Source: Pseudomonas sp. QS1027
GTDB lineage: Bacteria; Pseudomonadota; Gammaproteobacteria; Pseudomonadales; Pseudomonadaceae
DNA length: 64,000 nt
Direction of reading: 5' to 3'
NCBI RefSeq assembly: GCF_002814235.1
Contig: NZ_PHSU01000009.1
Span: 124,001-188,000 of the forward strand
Position 1 is the first letter of the stretch. Every line of letters begins with the position of its first letter. Positions 8,105 to 17,147 of this stretch are shown in pieces. The notes beneath the pieces are model-generated. The model had not been told where the DNA came from and did no database searches. It saw only the letters and a program-made list of their open reading frames with translations. Made by a program: the position numbers and the translations under genes.

Positions 8105-9331
8105 TCAGCGCCAGCGGCGGAACACCAGGGAGGTGTTCACGCCGCCAAAGGCAAAGTTGTTGTTCATCACATACTCGTTGCTCATCTGCCGGAACTCGCC
8201 GCGCAGGTAATCCAGCTCGCCGCACTGTGGGTCGATCTGGTCGAGGTTCAGGGTCGGGATGTAGCTGTCACGGTTCATCATCTCGATGCTGAACCAGGAT
8301 TCCAGCGCCCCGCAGGCGCCCAGGGTATGGCCGAGGAAACTCTTCTGCGAACTGATGGGCATGCGGCTGCCGAACAGGCTGCTGGTGGCCAGGGTCTCGG
8401 CGATATCGCCCTGCTCGGTGGCGGTGCCGTGGCCGTTCACATAACCGATGGCGTCCGCCGTCAGGCCGGCATCTTCCAGGGCCAGCTCCATGGCCCGGCG
8501 CATGGTGCTCTGTTCCGGGCGGGTGGCGTGCTGGCCGTCGGCGTTGCTACCGAAGCCGACGATTTCCGCATGAATATGCGCGCCACGGGCCAGGGCATGT
8601 TCCAGTTCCTCGAGCACCAGCATGCCGCCGCCTTCACCGATCACCAGACCGTCACGGCCGCTGTCGTAGGGGCGCGGACTGCTTTGCGGCGCATCGTTTT
8701 TCAGGCTGGTGGCGTAGAGCGCGTCGAACACCATGGCCTCGGTGGGACACAGTTCCTCGGCACCGCCAGCAAGCATCAGCGGCAAGCGCCCGAACTTGAT
8801 CGCCTCATAGGCATAGCCGATGCCCTGGCTGCCGCTGGTGCAGGCGCTGGAGGTGGGGATCAGGCGCCCGGTCAGGCCGAAGAAGATGCTGATATTCGCC
8901 GCCGTGGTGTGCGGCATCATGCGCACGTAGGAGTTGGCGTTGAGCCCCTCGGCCACCGAGTTGATCAACATCATGCCGAAGGCCTTGATCTCGTCGGTGC
9001 TGCCGGTGGACGAACCGCAGGCCACGCCCATGCGCCCGTCACGGATGATCTCGTTGCCCAGCAGGCCGGCGTCAGCCAGGGCCATTTCCGCCGCGCCGAC
9101 GGCGAAGCGCGAGACCCGGCCCATGCTGCGCAGCTGCTTGCGGGTCCAGTGCGACGGCACCGCGTAGTCGTCGATCGGCCCGGCCAGGCGCGTGTTCAGT
9201 TCGGTGAAACGCTCCCACTCGGCCATGTAGCGGATGCCGCTGCGGTTGGCGCGGAAGTTGGCTTCGATGCTGGCCCAGTCGTTGCCCAGGGAGGTGATGC
9301 CGGCCATGCCGGTGACGACGACGCGCTTCAT
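8105..9331 (-). CDS. apeR: Beta-ketoacyl-ACP synthase (APE, ApeR-type)
   Basis: 408 residues, FabF-like. It has the full condensing triad: Cys164 in SSACTSGSQG, His in NGHGTATEQGD and His in SFLGHTLGACG, plus the C-terminal NNFAFGGVN loop. It extends acyl-ACP with malonyl-ACP in the type II polyketide-like pathway that builds the conjugated polyene chain. The ATG at 9331 overlaps the apeQ stop (TGATG), preferred to the GTG two codons upstream. It is the last biosynthetic gene, in the same order as E. coli (apeO-apeP-apeQ-apeR). One of two intact KS genes in the cluster; which one pairs with the chain-length factor is not shown by sequence. Confidence 0.85.
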   Translation of the reverse strand: MKRVVVTGMAGITSLGNDWASIEANFRANRSGIRYMAEWERFTELNTRLAGPIDDYAVPSHWTRKQLRSMGRVSRFAVGAAEMALADAGLLGNEIIRDGRMGVACGSSTGSTDEIKAFGMMLINSVAEGLNANSYVRMMPHTTAANISIFFGLTGRLIPTSSACTSGSQGIGYAYEAIKFGRLPLMLAGGAEELCPTEAMVFDALYATSLKNDAPQSSPRPYDSGRDGLVIGEGGGMLVLEELEHALARGAHIHAEIVGFGSNADGQHATRPEQSTMRRAMELALEDAGLTADAIGYVNGHGTATEQGDIAETLATSSLFGSRMPISSQKSFLGHTLGACGALESWFSIEMMNRDSYIPTLNLDQIDPQCGELDYLRGEFRQMSNEYVMNNNFAFGGVNTSLVFRRWR

Positions 9332-10059
9332 CAGCACAGGCCTCCGTTGACGGCCAGCACTTGCCGGGTGATGTAGGAGGCTTCCGCGGACATCAGGAAG
9401 TTCACCGCGCCGGCGACTTCTTCCGGGGTGCCCATGCGTTGTGCCGGGATCATTTTCAGCAGCTCTTCCACCGGTACGTTGTCATCGAGCATGGCGGTAT
9501 CGATGAGGCCCGGAGCGACGCAGTTGACGGTGATCTTGCGCTTGCCCAGCTCGATGGCCAGGGCCTTGGCGGCGCCGATCAGCCCGGCCTTGGAGGCGCT
9601 GTAGTTGACCTGGCCACGGTTGCCGATCAGCCCGGACACCGAGGTGATGCAGACGATTCGTCCAGGAGCGCGGCGGCGGATCATCGGCATCATGACCGGG
9701 TGCAGCACGTTGTAGAAACCGTCGAGGTTGGTGCGCAGGACCAGGTCCCAGTCTTCTTCGGAAAGGGCCGGGAACGCGCCGTCACGGGTCAGGCCGGCAT
9801 TGAGCACCACGCCGTAGTAGGCGCCATGTTCCTCGACGTCTGCTTCCAGGCGGGTGCGGCAGGCTTCACGGTCGGACACATCGAATTGCAGCACCCGGGC
9901 CTGGCGACCCAGCGCCTGGATTTCGGCCTGCACGGCGTCGGCCTCGGCGCGGCCGCTGCGGCAATGCAGTACCAGGTCAAAACCCGCGCGGGCCAGGCGC
10001 AGGGCGATTGCACGGCCGATACCGCGGCTGGAGCCGGTGACCAGGATGGATTCAGTCAT
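9331..10059 (-). CDS. apeQ: 3-ketoacyl-ACP reductase (APE, ApeQ)
   Basis: 242 residues, an SDR/FabG-type protein. It has the N-terminal cofactor loop TGSSRGIGRAIA (8-19) with an HCRS motif pointing to NADPH, NAG at the strand-4 position (VVLNAG), catalytic Ser in ITSVSGLIG, and YSASK (the Tyr and Lys of the triad). It reduces each beta-keto intermediate of the growing polyene on its carrier protein, before dehydration by ApeP/ApeI. The start overlaps the apeP end by eight bases and the stop overlaps apeR. Confidence 0.87.
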   Translation of the reverse strand: MTESILVTGSSRGIGRAIALRLARAGFDLVLHCRSGRAEADAVQAEIQALGRQARVLQFDVSDREACRTRLEADVEEHGAYYGVVLNAGLTRDGAFPALSEEDWDLVLRTNLDGFYNVLHPVMMPMIRRRAPGRIVCITSVSGLIGNRGQVNYSASKAGLIGAAKALAIELGKRKITVNCVAPGLIDTAMLDDNVPVEELLKMIPAQRMGTPEEVAGAVNFLMSAEASYITRQVLAVNGGLC

Positions 10060-10516
10060 GACGCGACTCCTGTGATTCGGATAGATAAGCGGCGGCCTGG
10101 GGTGGACGGAACACGTTCAGGCGCGCGGTGGCATGGATGTCGGGACCGGTCAGGTGGCATTCGAACACGCCCATGCCGTTGTCGTCTTCCAGGGAGCGCA
10201 GGGCATGGATGCGCAGTTCGCTGCCGGCGGGAAAGTGTTCCACGTTGCAGTCGAATTTGCGCGTGCCGAGCAGGAACCCCAGTTCCACCGGCTTGCCCTC
10301 GCCACGGGCGCGGCAACCGGCATAGGCGGCGACGCTCTGGGCCATCAGTTCGATCCCGACCCAGGCCGGCAGGCTGCCATCCTCGCGGTTGAACAGGCCG
10401 TCCGGGCGCACGGTGAGGCGGGTGTGGATCTGTTCTTCGTCGAAGGACAGGACCTGGTCGATCAGGATCATGTCCCCGGCATGGGGCAGCAATTCGGCGA
10501 GCGGCCAATCGATCAT
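10052..10516 (-). CDS. apeP: 3-hydroxyacyl-ACP dehydratase (APE, ApeP)
   Basis: 154 residues, hotdog fold. It shows LLPHAGDMILIDQVL (3-hydroxy-fatty-acid dehydratase family start with the active-site His), WVGIELMAQSVAAYAG (central helix) and the LGFLLGTRKF strand. It removes water from 3-hydroxyacyl-ACP to give the trans double bonds of the chain. The start ATG at 10516 overlaps the 3' end of apeO by four bases. Length agrees with the ApeP family. The cluster has a second dehydratase domain at the end of the acyl ligase, which fits the known use of two dehydratases in APE synthesis. Confidence 0.85.
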   Translation of the reverse strand: MIDWPLAELLPHAGDMILIDQVLSFDEEQIHTRLTVRPDGLFNREDGSLPAWVGIELMAQSVAAYAGCRARGEGKPVELGFLLGTRKFDCNVEHFPAGSELRIHALRSLEDDNGMGVFECHLTGPDIHATARLNVFRPPQAAAYLSESQESRHD

Positions 10517-11709
10517 GGGGCGTCTCCGATAATCAGGCTGACGTTGTTGCCGCCGAAGGCAAAGGAGTTGCTCATCAGGCGGCGCGGTGGATAGGGGTTG
10601 AGGTGGTCGCCCGGCTTGACCCAGTTCAGCGGCGGCAGTGCCGGGTCGGCTTGGCCGTCCCAGATATGCGGCGGCAGGGCGGCGGATGGGTTGTCGGTAC
10701 TCAGGCTCAGCCAGCAGAACGCCGCTTCCAGTGCGCCGGCGGCGCCCAGGGTATGGCCGGTCATGGGTTTGGTCGAGGAGCAGGGCGGGCTCGTCGGGAA
10801 CAGCGTGGACACCGCTAGGCTTTCCATCGCGTCGTTGTGCTGGGTCGCGGTGCCGTGCAGGTTCAGGTAACCGATATCCTGCGGTTGCAGGTCGGCCTGC
10901 TTCAGCGCTTTGCTCATGGCCTGCACGGCGCCCTGACCGGTCGGGTCGGGGGCGGAAATATGGTGGGCATCGCAACTGGCGCCGGCGCCGAGCAGGGCAA
11001 TGGCCGGGCCGCCGTCGGCGCGCTTGCTCATCAGGAACAGCACCGCCGCTTCGCCGATATTGATGCCGTTGCGGTTCAACGAAAACGGGTTGCAGCGCTG
11101 TGTCGACACGGCTTCGAGCGATGAGAAACCGCGCAGTGTCAGCTGGCACAGGCTGTCGACCCCGCCGCACAGCACGGCGTCGCACAGGCCGAGGTCGAGC
11201 AGGCGCCGGGCACTCATCAGCGCCCGCGCGCTGGAGGTGCAGGCGGTGGAGATCACGTAGGCCGGGCCGCGCAGTTGCAGCCAGTCGGCGAGGAAGGTCG
11301 CCGGGGCGCTCAGTTCCTGTTGCTGGTAGTCGTAGCCGTCGGGGAAGTGCCCGTCTTTCAGGTAGCTGGCGATGCCATGGCTGGCTTCGTCGATGCCCGA
11401 GGTGCTGGTGCCCAGGACGATGCCGATGCGTTCGCGGCCATAGGTGTCGATGGCGTGCTGGATCGGCTCGGCGATCTGCCGCGTGGCTTCCATCAGCAGT
11501 TGATTGTTGCGGCTGGCCTGGGCGCTCAGTTCAGCGGGAATCGCCATCAGTTCGCCTTGCACGGCGGCCACTGGCAGGATGCGTTCGGGCACCCAGCCGC
11601 TTTCCGGACGCATGCCCGAACAGTCACCGGCAAACAGGTTGCGCGCCACGCTCTGCTTGTCGCGGCCCAGCGCGCAGATCACGCCGAGGGCGTTCAGGTA
11701 GGCGGTCAT
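10513..11709 (-). CDS. apeO: Beta-ketoacyl-ACP synthase (APE, ApeO)
   Basis: 398 residues, a KS with catalytic Cys157 in STACTSSARAL, His in LNLHGTATQHND and His in PMTGHTLGAAG, and the terminal SNSFAFGGNNVS loop. All three active-site residues are present, so it should be a working condensing enzyme. It probably extends the aryl-polyene chain or primes it. The ATG at 11709 overlaps the DUF3261 lipoprotein stop (ATGA); the frame open upstream of it is a shadow of that gene. The divergence from ApeR and the absence of a second copy of either suggest separate tasks. Confidence 0.85.
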   Translation of the reverse strand: MTAYLNALGVICALGRDKQSVARNLFAGDCSGMRPESGWVPERILPVAAVQGELMAIPAELSAQASRNNQLLMEATRQIAEPIQHAIDTYGRERIGIVLGTSTSGIDEASHGIASYLKDGHFPDGYDYQQQELSAPATFLADWLQLRGPAYVISTACTSSARALMSARRLLDLGLCDAVLCGGVDSLCQLTLRGFSSLEAVSTQRCNPFSLNRNGINIGEAAVLFLMSKRADGGPAIALLGAGASCDAHHISAPDPTGQGAVQAMSKALKQADLQPQDIGYLNLHGTATQHNDAMESLAVSTLFPTSPPCSSTKPMTGHTLGAAGALEAAFCWLSLSTDNPSAALPPHIWDGQADPALPPLNWVKPGDHLNPYPPRRLMSNSFAFGGNNVSLIIGDAP

Positions 11710-12188
11710 GGGGCGGCCTCGTTCAACGGACTGATCCGGTAGTGCAGACTCTCCGGCAGGCTCAGGCTGAAGTCCAGCGGCTGGCGATAGCTGACTCGCC
11801 AGCGGGCATCGAGAGTGCGTTCCGTGGCTTGGTGTTGTGCGGTCGGATAGTTGCCCGCGAGTTCGGCATCCGGGGTCAGGGCAAACAGCAATGCGGCGAA
11901 CAGTTCGCGGGCCTGGGGATTGGGCGGCAACAGGCCATCGGCCTGCCACTCGCCGTCTTGCAGGCGCTGGCGGGCGAGGGGAATGCCCAGCGGGTCCATC
12001 AGCGACCAGCGCAGACCATTCGCCTCGCGCTGGATCACCAGCAGCCAGTCCTGGCGTTGTCCGGCCTGTTCACGCTCGATATGCAATTGCAGCGGTAACG
12101 CCAGGGTCGGTGCATGCACGGGCAGCGGCGCACGGCTGGCGCAGGCGCTCAGCAGCAGGAGGCAGCCCAGCAACAGGGCGCGAATCAT
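11706..12188 (-). CDS. apeN: DUF3261 lipoprotein (APE, ApeN-type)
   Basis: 160 residues with a lipoprotein signal (MIRALLLGCLLLLSAC, lipidated Cys16). The mature domain is DUF3261-like: LQLHIEREQAGQRQDWLLVI, LMDPLGIPLARQRLQDGEW, and a closing beta region. Together with the LolA-like ApeL and the MMPL exporter ApeM it is thought to move the APE lipid to the outer membrane. That role comes from family and context, not from a catalytic motif. It overlaps the methyltransferase upstream and apeO downstream by four bases each. Confidence 0.8.
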   Translation of the reverse strand: MIRALLLGCLLLLSACASRAPLPVHAPTLALPLQLHIEREQAGQRQDWLLVIQREANGLRWSLMDPLGIPLARQRLQDGEWQADGLLPPNPQARELFAALLFALTPDAELAGNYPTAQHQATERTLDARWRVSYRQPLDFSLSLPESLHYRISPLNEAAP

Positions 12189-12919
12189 TCGACCGCCCCG
12201 CCGAGGGGTTTGCGGGCGACCACATTGACCAGGGTTTCCTCACGCTGGCCCACCGGCGGTGGGTTCTTCAGGCCCAGACGTTCCAGCAGCCCGAAGTCCT
12301 TGGACCGGCTCCACCACAGGTAGGGGTAGGAGACGTTCCGTGGTGTGAACTCGAAACCCTGGTCGCGAATCATCTCCAGGTACTGCGCCGCGCTTTTCTG
12401 TACATGCATCGGGTGGCGGAACAGCCAGCGAATCACCCAGGTGTCGATATAGGCCTCGGTGGACTCGGCGAACAGCAGGTAACCGCCCGGCTTGAGCACC
12501 CGATAGAACTCGGCCAGGGCGCGATCCTGTTGCACCAGGTGGTGAAAGGTCTGGTGGCAGAAAAGGATATCGACGCTTTGCGAGGGCACATCGAGGGTCG
12601 CGCAGTCGCTGCCGATCAGCTCGACTTCCAGGCCACGGCGCTGCGCTTCTTCGCCGCTCAGCTTGAGGCTGTGGGGATCGGCGTCGAGGCCGATCAGTCG
12701 CGCCGGGGCGAAGGTCTGTTGCAAGTACTGGAAGGATTTGCCCTGGCCGCAACCGGCGTCGAGGATCACCGGGTTGGCCGGCAGGGCCTCGCTGAACAGG
12801 CCGCGCAGGTCGTTGATCGCCACCCGCAGCACGTGGTGCTGCCAGGTGTGGCTGCGCAGGAACCAGAAGCCGAAACGGGTTTCCTCGACGTAGGTATCGC
12901 TCAGGTACGGGTTGCTCAT
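12185..12919 (-). CDS. Class I SAM-dependent methyltransferase (APE cluster)
   Basis: 244 residues. Methyltransferase motif I is VILDAGCGQGKSFQYL at about 50-65, with an acidic motif II (IGLDADP), VDILFCHQTFHHL (motif IV) and LKPGGYLLFAES (motif V-VI). In APE clusters a methyltransferase adds the ring methyl seen on 4-hydroxy-3-methylphenyl head groups; that is the likely role here, but the acceptor cannot be read from sequence. It overlaps the flavoprotein upstream and apeN downstream by four bases, so it is inside the operon. It could correspond to E. coli apeB, but its position differs, so no symbol is given. Confidence 0.82.
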   Translation of the reverse strand: MSNPYLSDTYVEETRFGFWFLRSHTWQHHVLRVAINDLRGLFSEALPANPVILDAGCGQGKSFQYLQQTFAPARLIGLDADPHSLKLSGEEAQRRGLEVELIGSDCATLDVPSQSVDILFCHQTFHHLVQQDRALAEFYRVLKPGGYLLFAESTEAYIDTWVIRWLFRHPMHVQKSAAQYLEMIRDQGFEFTPRNVSYPYLWWSRSKDFGLLERLGLKNPPPVGQREETLVNVVARKPLGGAVE

Positions 12920-14163
12920 GTCGGGGTGCTCGCACAGATTTCCGACAGCATCCGCAGACGGCGTCGGGGTTCGCTGACAAAGGGGTTGCGCTCGTCCCAG
13001 GCATAGCCGGCGAGGATCGCACTGATCATGGCGCGGATTTCCGGCGAGCTGCCAGGATGGAAGATCACATCCTGGAAGGTCCCGGCGTACCAGCCTTCGA
13101 CGTAGCAGCGAAAGGTATCGACACCGTGCTTGAGCGGCTCGGCGAACTGGGTCTGCCAGTCGACGCTTTCGCCTTGCAGTTGCCGGTGCAACAGGCCGGC
13201 GGCCATGCTCGCCGAACGCATGGCGATGGTCACGCCGGAGGAGAACACCGGGTCGAGGAATTCCGCGGCGTTACCGAGCAGGGCGAAGCCCGGGCCGTGC
13301 AAGGTTTTCACGTTGGCCGAGTAACCGCCGATGGTCCGCGCCGGGGTGTCCCATACGGCGTTTTCCAGTACGGCTTGCAGGCTCGGCGTTTCGGCGACGA
13401 AACCCTTGAGGCAGGCATCCAGGTCTTCGGTGCGGCCGGCAAAGTGTTCGGCGGCGGCGACCACGCCGAGGGAGCAGCGGCCGTTGCTGAACGGGATGGT
13501 CCAGAACCAGATATCGCGCTGTTGCGGGTGGGTGGTGATGAGGATCTTTTCCCGCTCGAAACTGGAATGCTCGATACGGTCTTCGATGTGGGTGAAGACC
13601 GCCTGGCGTACCGGGAAATTCGACGGTGCTTCGAGGTCGAGCAGGCGCGGCAGCACCCGGCCGTAGCCGCTGGCATCGAGGACGAAGCGGGCTTCGATCA
13701 GGTACTCGCTGCCGTCTTCGCGACGGGCCCGCAGTTGCGGCTGTGGCAGGTCGAAATCAACGCTGACGATTTCCTCGCCGTAGCGGATTTCCACGCCTTG
13801 CAGGGCGGCCTGGTCCGCCAGCAGTTTGTCGAAGTCGGCGCGCTGGACCTGGAAGGTAGTCGGCTTGCCGTTGCTGAAGGTCTGGCCGAAATCGAAGGCG
13901 CTGTAGTGCTCGCCCCAGGCGAAGGCCGCGCCGTTCTTCAACTGGAACCCGGCGGCGTTGACGGCATCGAGCATGCCGGCTTCTTCGACGAAATCCAGGC
14001 AGTGCGACAGCAGGCTTTCACCGATGGAAAAGCGCGGGAAGTGCTGGCGTTCGACGATCAGCACGTCGTGGCCGTTGCGTTTGAGCAAGGCGGCGGCGAT
14101 GGCGCCGGAAGGGCCCGCGCCAATCACCACGACTTCTCGATGTTCCATTTCAATCGCTGGCAC
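12916..14163 (-). CDS. Flavin-dependent halogenase-like FAD oxidoreductase (APE cluster)
   Basis: 415 residues. It has an N-terminal FAD site VVVIGAGPSGAIAAALL, the halogenase-family segment FPRFSIGESLL, a WFWTIPFSNG motif matching the WxWxIP of flavin halogenases, and the second FAD motif GPGFALLGNAAEFLDPVFSS. These features are shared by FADH2-dependent halogenases and related monooxygenases acting on carrier-bound phenols. It may halogenate or hydroxylate the aryl head, as in brominated xanthomonadins. The GTG at 14163 has AAGGAG five bases upstream; the ATG at 14148, one base after the apeM stop, is the alternative. Halogenation itself is unproven. Confidence 0.75.
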   Translation of the reverse strand: MPAIEMEHREVVVIGAGPSGAIAAALLKRNGHDVLIVERQHFPRFSIGESLLSHCLDFVEEAGMLDAVNAAGFQLKNGAAFAWGEHYSAFDFGQTFSNGKPTTFQVQRADFDKLLADQAALQGVEIRYGEEIVSVDFDLPQPQLRARREDGSEYLIEARFVLDASGYGRVLPRLLDLEAPSNFPVRQAVFTHIEDRIEHSSFEREKILITTHPQQRDIWFWTIPFSNGRCSLGVVAAAEHFAGRTEDLDACLKGFVAETPSLQAVLENAVWDTPARTIGGYSANVKTLHGPGFALLGNAAEFLDPVFSSGVTIAMRSASMAAGLLHRQLQGESVDWQTQFAEPLKHGVDTFRCYVEGWYAGTFQDVIFHPGSSPEIRAMISAILAGYAWDERNPFVSEPRRRLRMLSEICASTPT

Positions 14164-16564
14164 ACAGGCTCCTTGCGGGGTTCGACGGTTTCGAAGGGAT
14201 AGGGCTCGGGTCGACAGTCGTGACCGAGTGATCGGCTTGCGGTGTCGCGGTCTTGTCGCTCGGGCGTGCGGCCCAGGGCGCGAGCAGGAAGCTGAAGGCC
14301 AGCCCCAGGCTCACCGCCAGGCCGAAGTTGCTCACCGCCGGGGTGCTGGAAATCGCCAGCAGGCCGAACGACAGCCAGGTGGTCAGGGCGGCGAGCAAGG
14401 TGCCCAGCAGGCTGACGGCGGCACCGCCGATCTGCTCGCGCATCAGGATGGCGTAATCGACGCTGATGGCGGTCACCAGCAGCAGGCCGAACAGGCTGAA
14501 CAGCGTCAGTGGCTGACCGAGCCAGCCGAGGCTGGCCAGGCTGCACAGGGCCGCCAGCAGCGGCAGGGCGACGATCCGCAAGGCACCGCGCAGGCCGAAC
14601 GGCAGGATCAGCAAGAGCACGATCAGCACACAGGACGCCAGTTTCAGTTCGGCGGCGCTGACCTGGGTGGCGGCAAAAACCTTGTTCAGGTCACCCAGCC
14701 GGTCCACCAGTCGTACGCCTGGCAGGCCGTCGGTTTGCGTCCGCAACAGGTCGGCGTTGTTCAGGCCGCGCAGGCTGACCATGCCGGCCACGCCGTCGGT
14801 TTGTGCGCCGAGCCAGAGCAGACGCCAGGGTTCGGACAGCGGGCCTTTGAGGGCGCTGTCGATATCCTGGATCGGCAGGGCTTGCAGCTGGGCCAATTCG
14901 GTTTGCAAGGCCGCGGCGGGAACGCCGAGGTCGAGCAAGGGTTGCCAGAACCCCGGCAGTTGCTTGAGCGAGTCCTGCAACTGTTGCTGCTCCCGAGGCA
15001 GGCTGACCACCTGGTCCAGCGACTGATAGCCCTGGAGTTTGCCCTGGCTCACCAGTTGATCGAGACGCTCGCCGAGTGCGGCCTGACGCTCCAGTAACTG
15101 CTGTTGATCGGCGCCGCGCACCAGGAAAAACTGGCTGGTGGGCTGGTAGCCGGTGATCCGCGCGACGGCCTGGGCGTCGGCCAGCAGTTGCGGCGGTGCG
15201 CCGACCCATTGGCGGATATCGTTCTTGCTGGTCAGGTGCCACAGGCCAGAGGCGCAGAACAGCACCAGCAGCGCCAGCAGCAGCCGGCTGCCGACTTTGC
15301 GCAGCAGCGCTTCACGCACCTTCAGCAATACTTCGCAGACCCGCAGCGGCCATTGCGCCGGACGCAGGTCGGTGCCCTTGAGCAGAGCGGGCAGCAGGCA
15401 CACGGCGGTCAGGTAGGCACCCACCAGGCCGGCGGCGGAGAACACGGCAATCTGGGTCAGGGCCGGAAACGGCGTCCAGGCCAGGGCCAGGTAACCGATG
15501 CAACTGGTGGCCAGGCTCAGGCTCAGTCCGGGCAGGGTAATGCGCAGGGCCGGCCAACTGTGCCAGGGTTTCAGGCTCCAGCTCTTGGACAGGTAATGCA
15601 GCGGGTAGTCCACGGCCACGCCGATCAGGCTGGCCCCCAGCACCAGGGTCATCACGTGCAGATGACCGAACAGCAGCACGCAGGCCACCGTACCGAACAG
15701 CATGCCCACCAGCACCGGGACGAAGGCCAGCAATACCCGCCAGCGCCGGAAGGCCAGCAACAGCAGCAGGAGAATGCCGAAGGTGGCGCCGCCGCCGACC
15801 CAGGTGATTTCCCGGGTCGCTTGTTGCTGGCCGGCGGCGGCATACAGCAGGCCGCTGGCGGCGAGCAGTTGGGCGTCGTCCTGCGCGGCTTCTTCACGGC
15901 TCTGCTTGAGCAGTGCGGCGACCTGTATCGGCAGTTTCATGTCGAAAGCATTGCCCCGGGTCCGGGCCCGTAACAGCACCCAGCTTTTACCGTCGGCCTC
16001 GGCGATCAATGCGCCGCTGCCGAGATCGAATTGCACCGCGCCGGGTTTCGGTCGGCTGTCCTGGATCCGACCGGTCAGGCCGAGCCAGTCGTCCTGGCTC
16101 GGCACCAGGCTGACCCCGGTAAAGGGATCGAACAGGGACTGGACCCGTTGCTGGATAAACGCCGCCGGCTGTTCGATCAGTTGTTGCCGATCAGCGCGGG
16201 TGAGCATCGCCAAACGGCTGGCCAGCAGTTGTTGGCGCAACGCCGGCAGGTCGGCCTGCAAGCTCCACTGCACGGTTTCGAACAGCCCGCTGGCCAGCCA
16301 GCGCTCGCCCAGCCGTTGCGCCAGGGCAATGGCTTTCTGGCGATCGGCCTGGCCCACCAGCACCAGCATTTCCCGGTTCAAGGGTTCCTGCATGCGCTGT
16401 TCGGCCTTGAGCTCCAGGGCATTGGGCGCTGAGCCCGGCACCAGTTCCATCAGGTCGGCCGACACCGGCGCGCCGTGGCGCCATTGCCAACCGGCGAGCG
16501 CCAGCACCGCCAGCAGCAGGATCAGGAACAGGCGCGGGAGCAGGCGTTCACTCGGCAAAGTCAT
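14150..16564 (-). CDS. apeM: MMPL/RND-type lipid exporter (APE, ApeM)
   Basis: 804 residues with the RND/MMPL plan: one N-terminal membrane helix (LFLILLLAVLALAGW), a large periplasmic domain (about 35-250), five helices, a second periplasmic domain (about 440-610) and five more helices ending near 780. The helix-4-type segment ASLIGVAVDYPLHYLSK and its counterpart LLLVTAISVDYAILMREQ carry the conserved Asp residues used for proton coupling. It probably extracts the pigment lipid from the inner membrane toward ApeL/ApeN. It overlaps apeL by 17 nt. It is preceded and followed by operon genes. Confidence 0.83.
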   Translation of the reverse strand: MTLPSERLLPRLFLILLLAVLALAGWQWRHGAPVSADLMELVPGSAPNALELKAEQRMQEPLNREMLVLVGQADRQKAIALAQRLGERWLASGLFETVQWSLQADLPALRQQLLASRLAMLTRADRQQLIEQPAAFIQQRVQSLFDPFTGVSLVPSQDDWLGLTGRIQDSRPKPGAVQFDLGSGALIAEADGKSWVLLRARTRGNAFDMKLPIQVAALLKQSREEAAQDDAQLLAASGLLYAAAGQQQATREITWVGGGATFGILLLLLLAFRRWRVLLAFVPVLVGMLFGTVACVLLFGHLHVMTLVLGASLIGVAVDYPLHYLSKSWSLKPWHSWPALRITLPGLSLSLATSCIGYLALAWTPFPALTQIAVFSAAGLVGAYLTAVCLLPALLKGTDLRPAQWPLRVCEVLLKVREALLRKVGSRLLLALLVLFCASGLWHLTSKNDIRQWVGAPPQLLADAQAVARITGYQPTSQFFLVRGADQQQLLERQAALGERLDQLVSQGKLQGYQSLDQVVSLPREQQQLQDSLKQLPGFWQPLLDLGVPAAALQTELAQLQALPIQDIDSALKGPLSEPWRLLWLGAQTDGVAGMVSLRGLNNADLLRTQTDGLPGVRLVDRLGDLNKVFAATQVSAAELKLASCVLIVLLLILPFGLRGALRIVALPLLAALCSLASLGWLGQPLTLFSLFGLLLVTAISVDYAILMREQIGGAAVSLLGTLLAALTTWLSFGLLAISSTPAVSNFGLAVSLGLAFSFLLAPWAARPSDKTATPQADHSVTTVDPSPIPSKPSNPARSLCASD

Positions 16565-17147
16565 GCTGCTCCGCGTCGCTCAGGGGCAGGGCGGCGCTGC
16601 TGTCCTGCATGCGCAAGACCGTGCTGTCGCCCTGGGTTTCCAGCAGTTCGATGCGTTGCACCAGTTCGCCGCCGTCGATATTGATCCGGGTGAAGATCTG
16701 CTTGAGCAGCACCGAACGTGGCACCAGGGTCAGTTGCCAGTGCTGGGCGTCGCCTTGCAGTTGCAGTTCGAAATCCCGTTGCAGGCCGCTGCTGTCGCCT
16801 TGCAGCACGGCGATGAACAGGCGGTTCTGTTCGGCCCCGGCGCTTTTGTTCGGGACCATCTGCCAGCCGCTCGGGTCGCGTCGGGCGATGCCCTTGGCGC
16901 TGATGCGGTAGTCCTGTTGCAGCGGGGTCTTGAGCAGCCAGAGCAGGCCGTGGTCCTTGGCGAGGACGAAGGTGCCCTTGCTGGTCAGCGGTTGCGGCAG
17001 GGCGCGCAGGTGTTTTTCCTGGATAAAGCTGCCGTGGATCACCGAAGGCTTGGCCAGCTGTTCGCTGAGCTGTTGCAGGTCGAAGGCCGAGGCGTGGGCG
17101 GACAGGCCCAGGCAGAGCAGCAGGCATAAACGGATCAGGCGGCTCAT
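16548..17147 (-). CDS. apeL: LolA-like periplasmic carrier (APE, ApeL)
   Basis: 199 residues with a signal peptide (MSRLIRLCLLLCLGLSAHAS, cleavage before AFD). The mature part follows the LolA/COG2834 pattern: SVIHGSFIQEKHLRALPQPL, SKGTFVLAKDHGLLW, and YRISAKGI. This half-barrel binds acyl chains, so the protein probably ferries the APE lipid across the periplasm between ApeM and the outer membrane. It overlaps apeK (ATGA) and apeM. It is distinct from housekeeping LolA by lack of the usual C-terminal loop, as far as can be judged by eye. Confidence 0.8.
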   Translation of the reverse strand: MSRLIRLCLLLCLGLSAHASAFDLQQLSEQLAKPSVIHGSFIQEKHLRALPQPLTSKGTFVLAKDHGLLWLLKTPLQQDYRISAKGIARRDPSGWQMVPNKSAGAEQNRLFIAVLQGDSSGLQRDFELQLQGDAQHWQLTLVPRSVLLKQIFTRINIDGGELVQRIELLETQGDSTVLRMQDSSAALPLSDAEQHDFAE

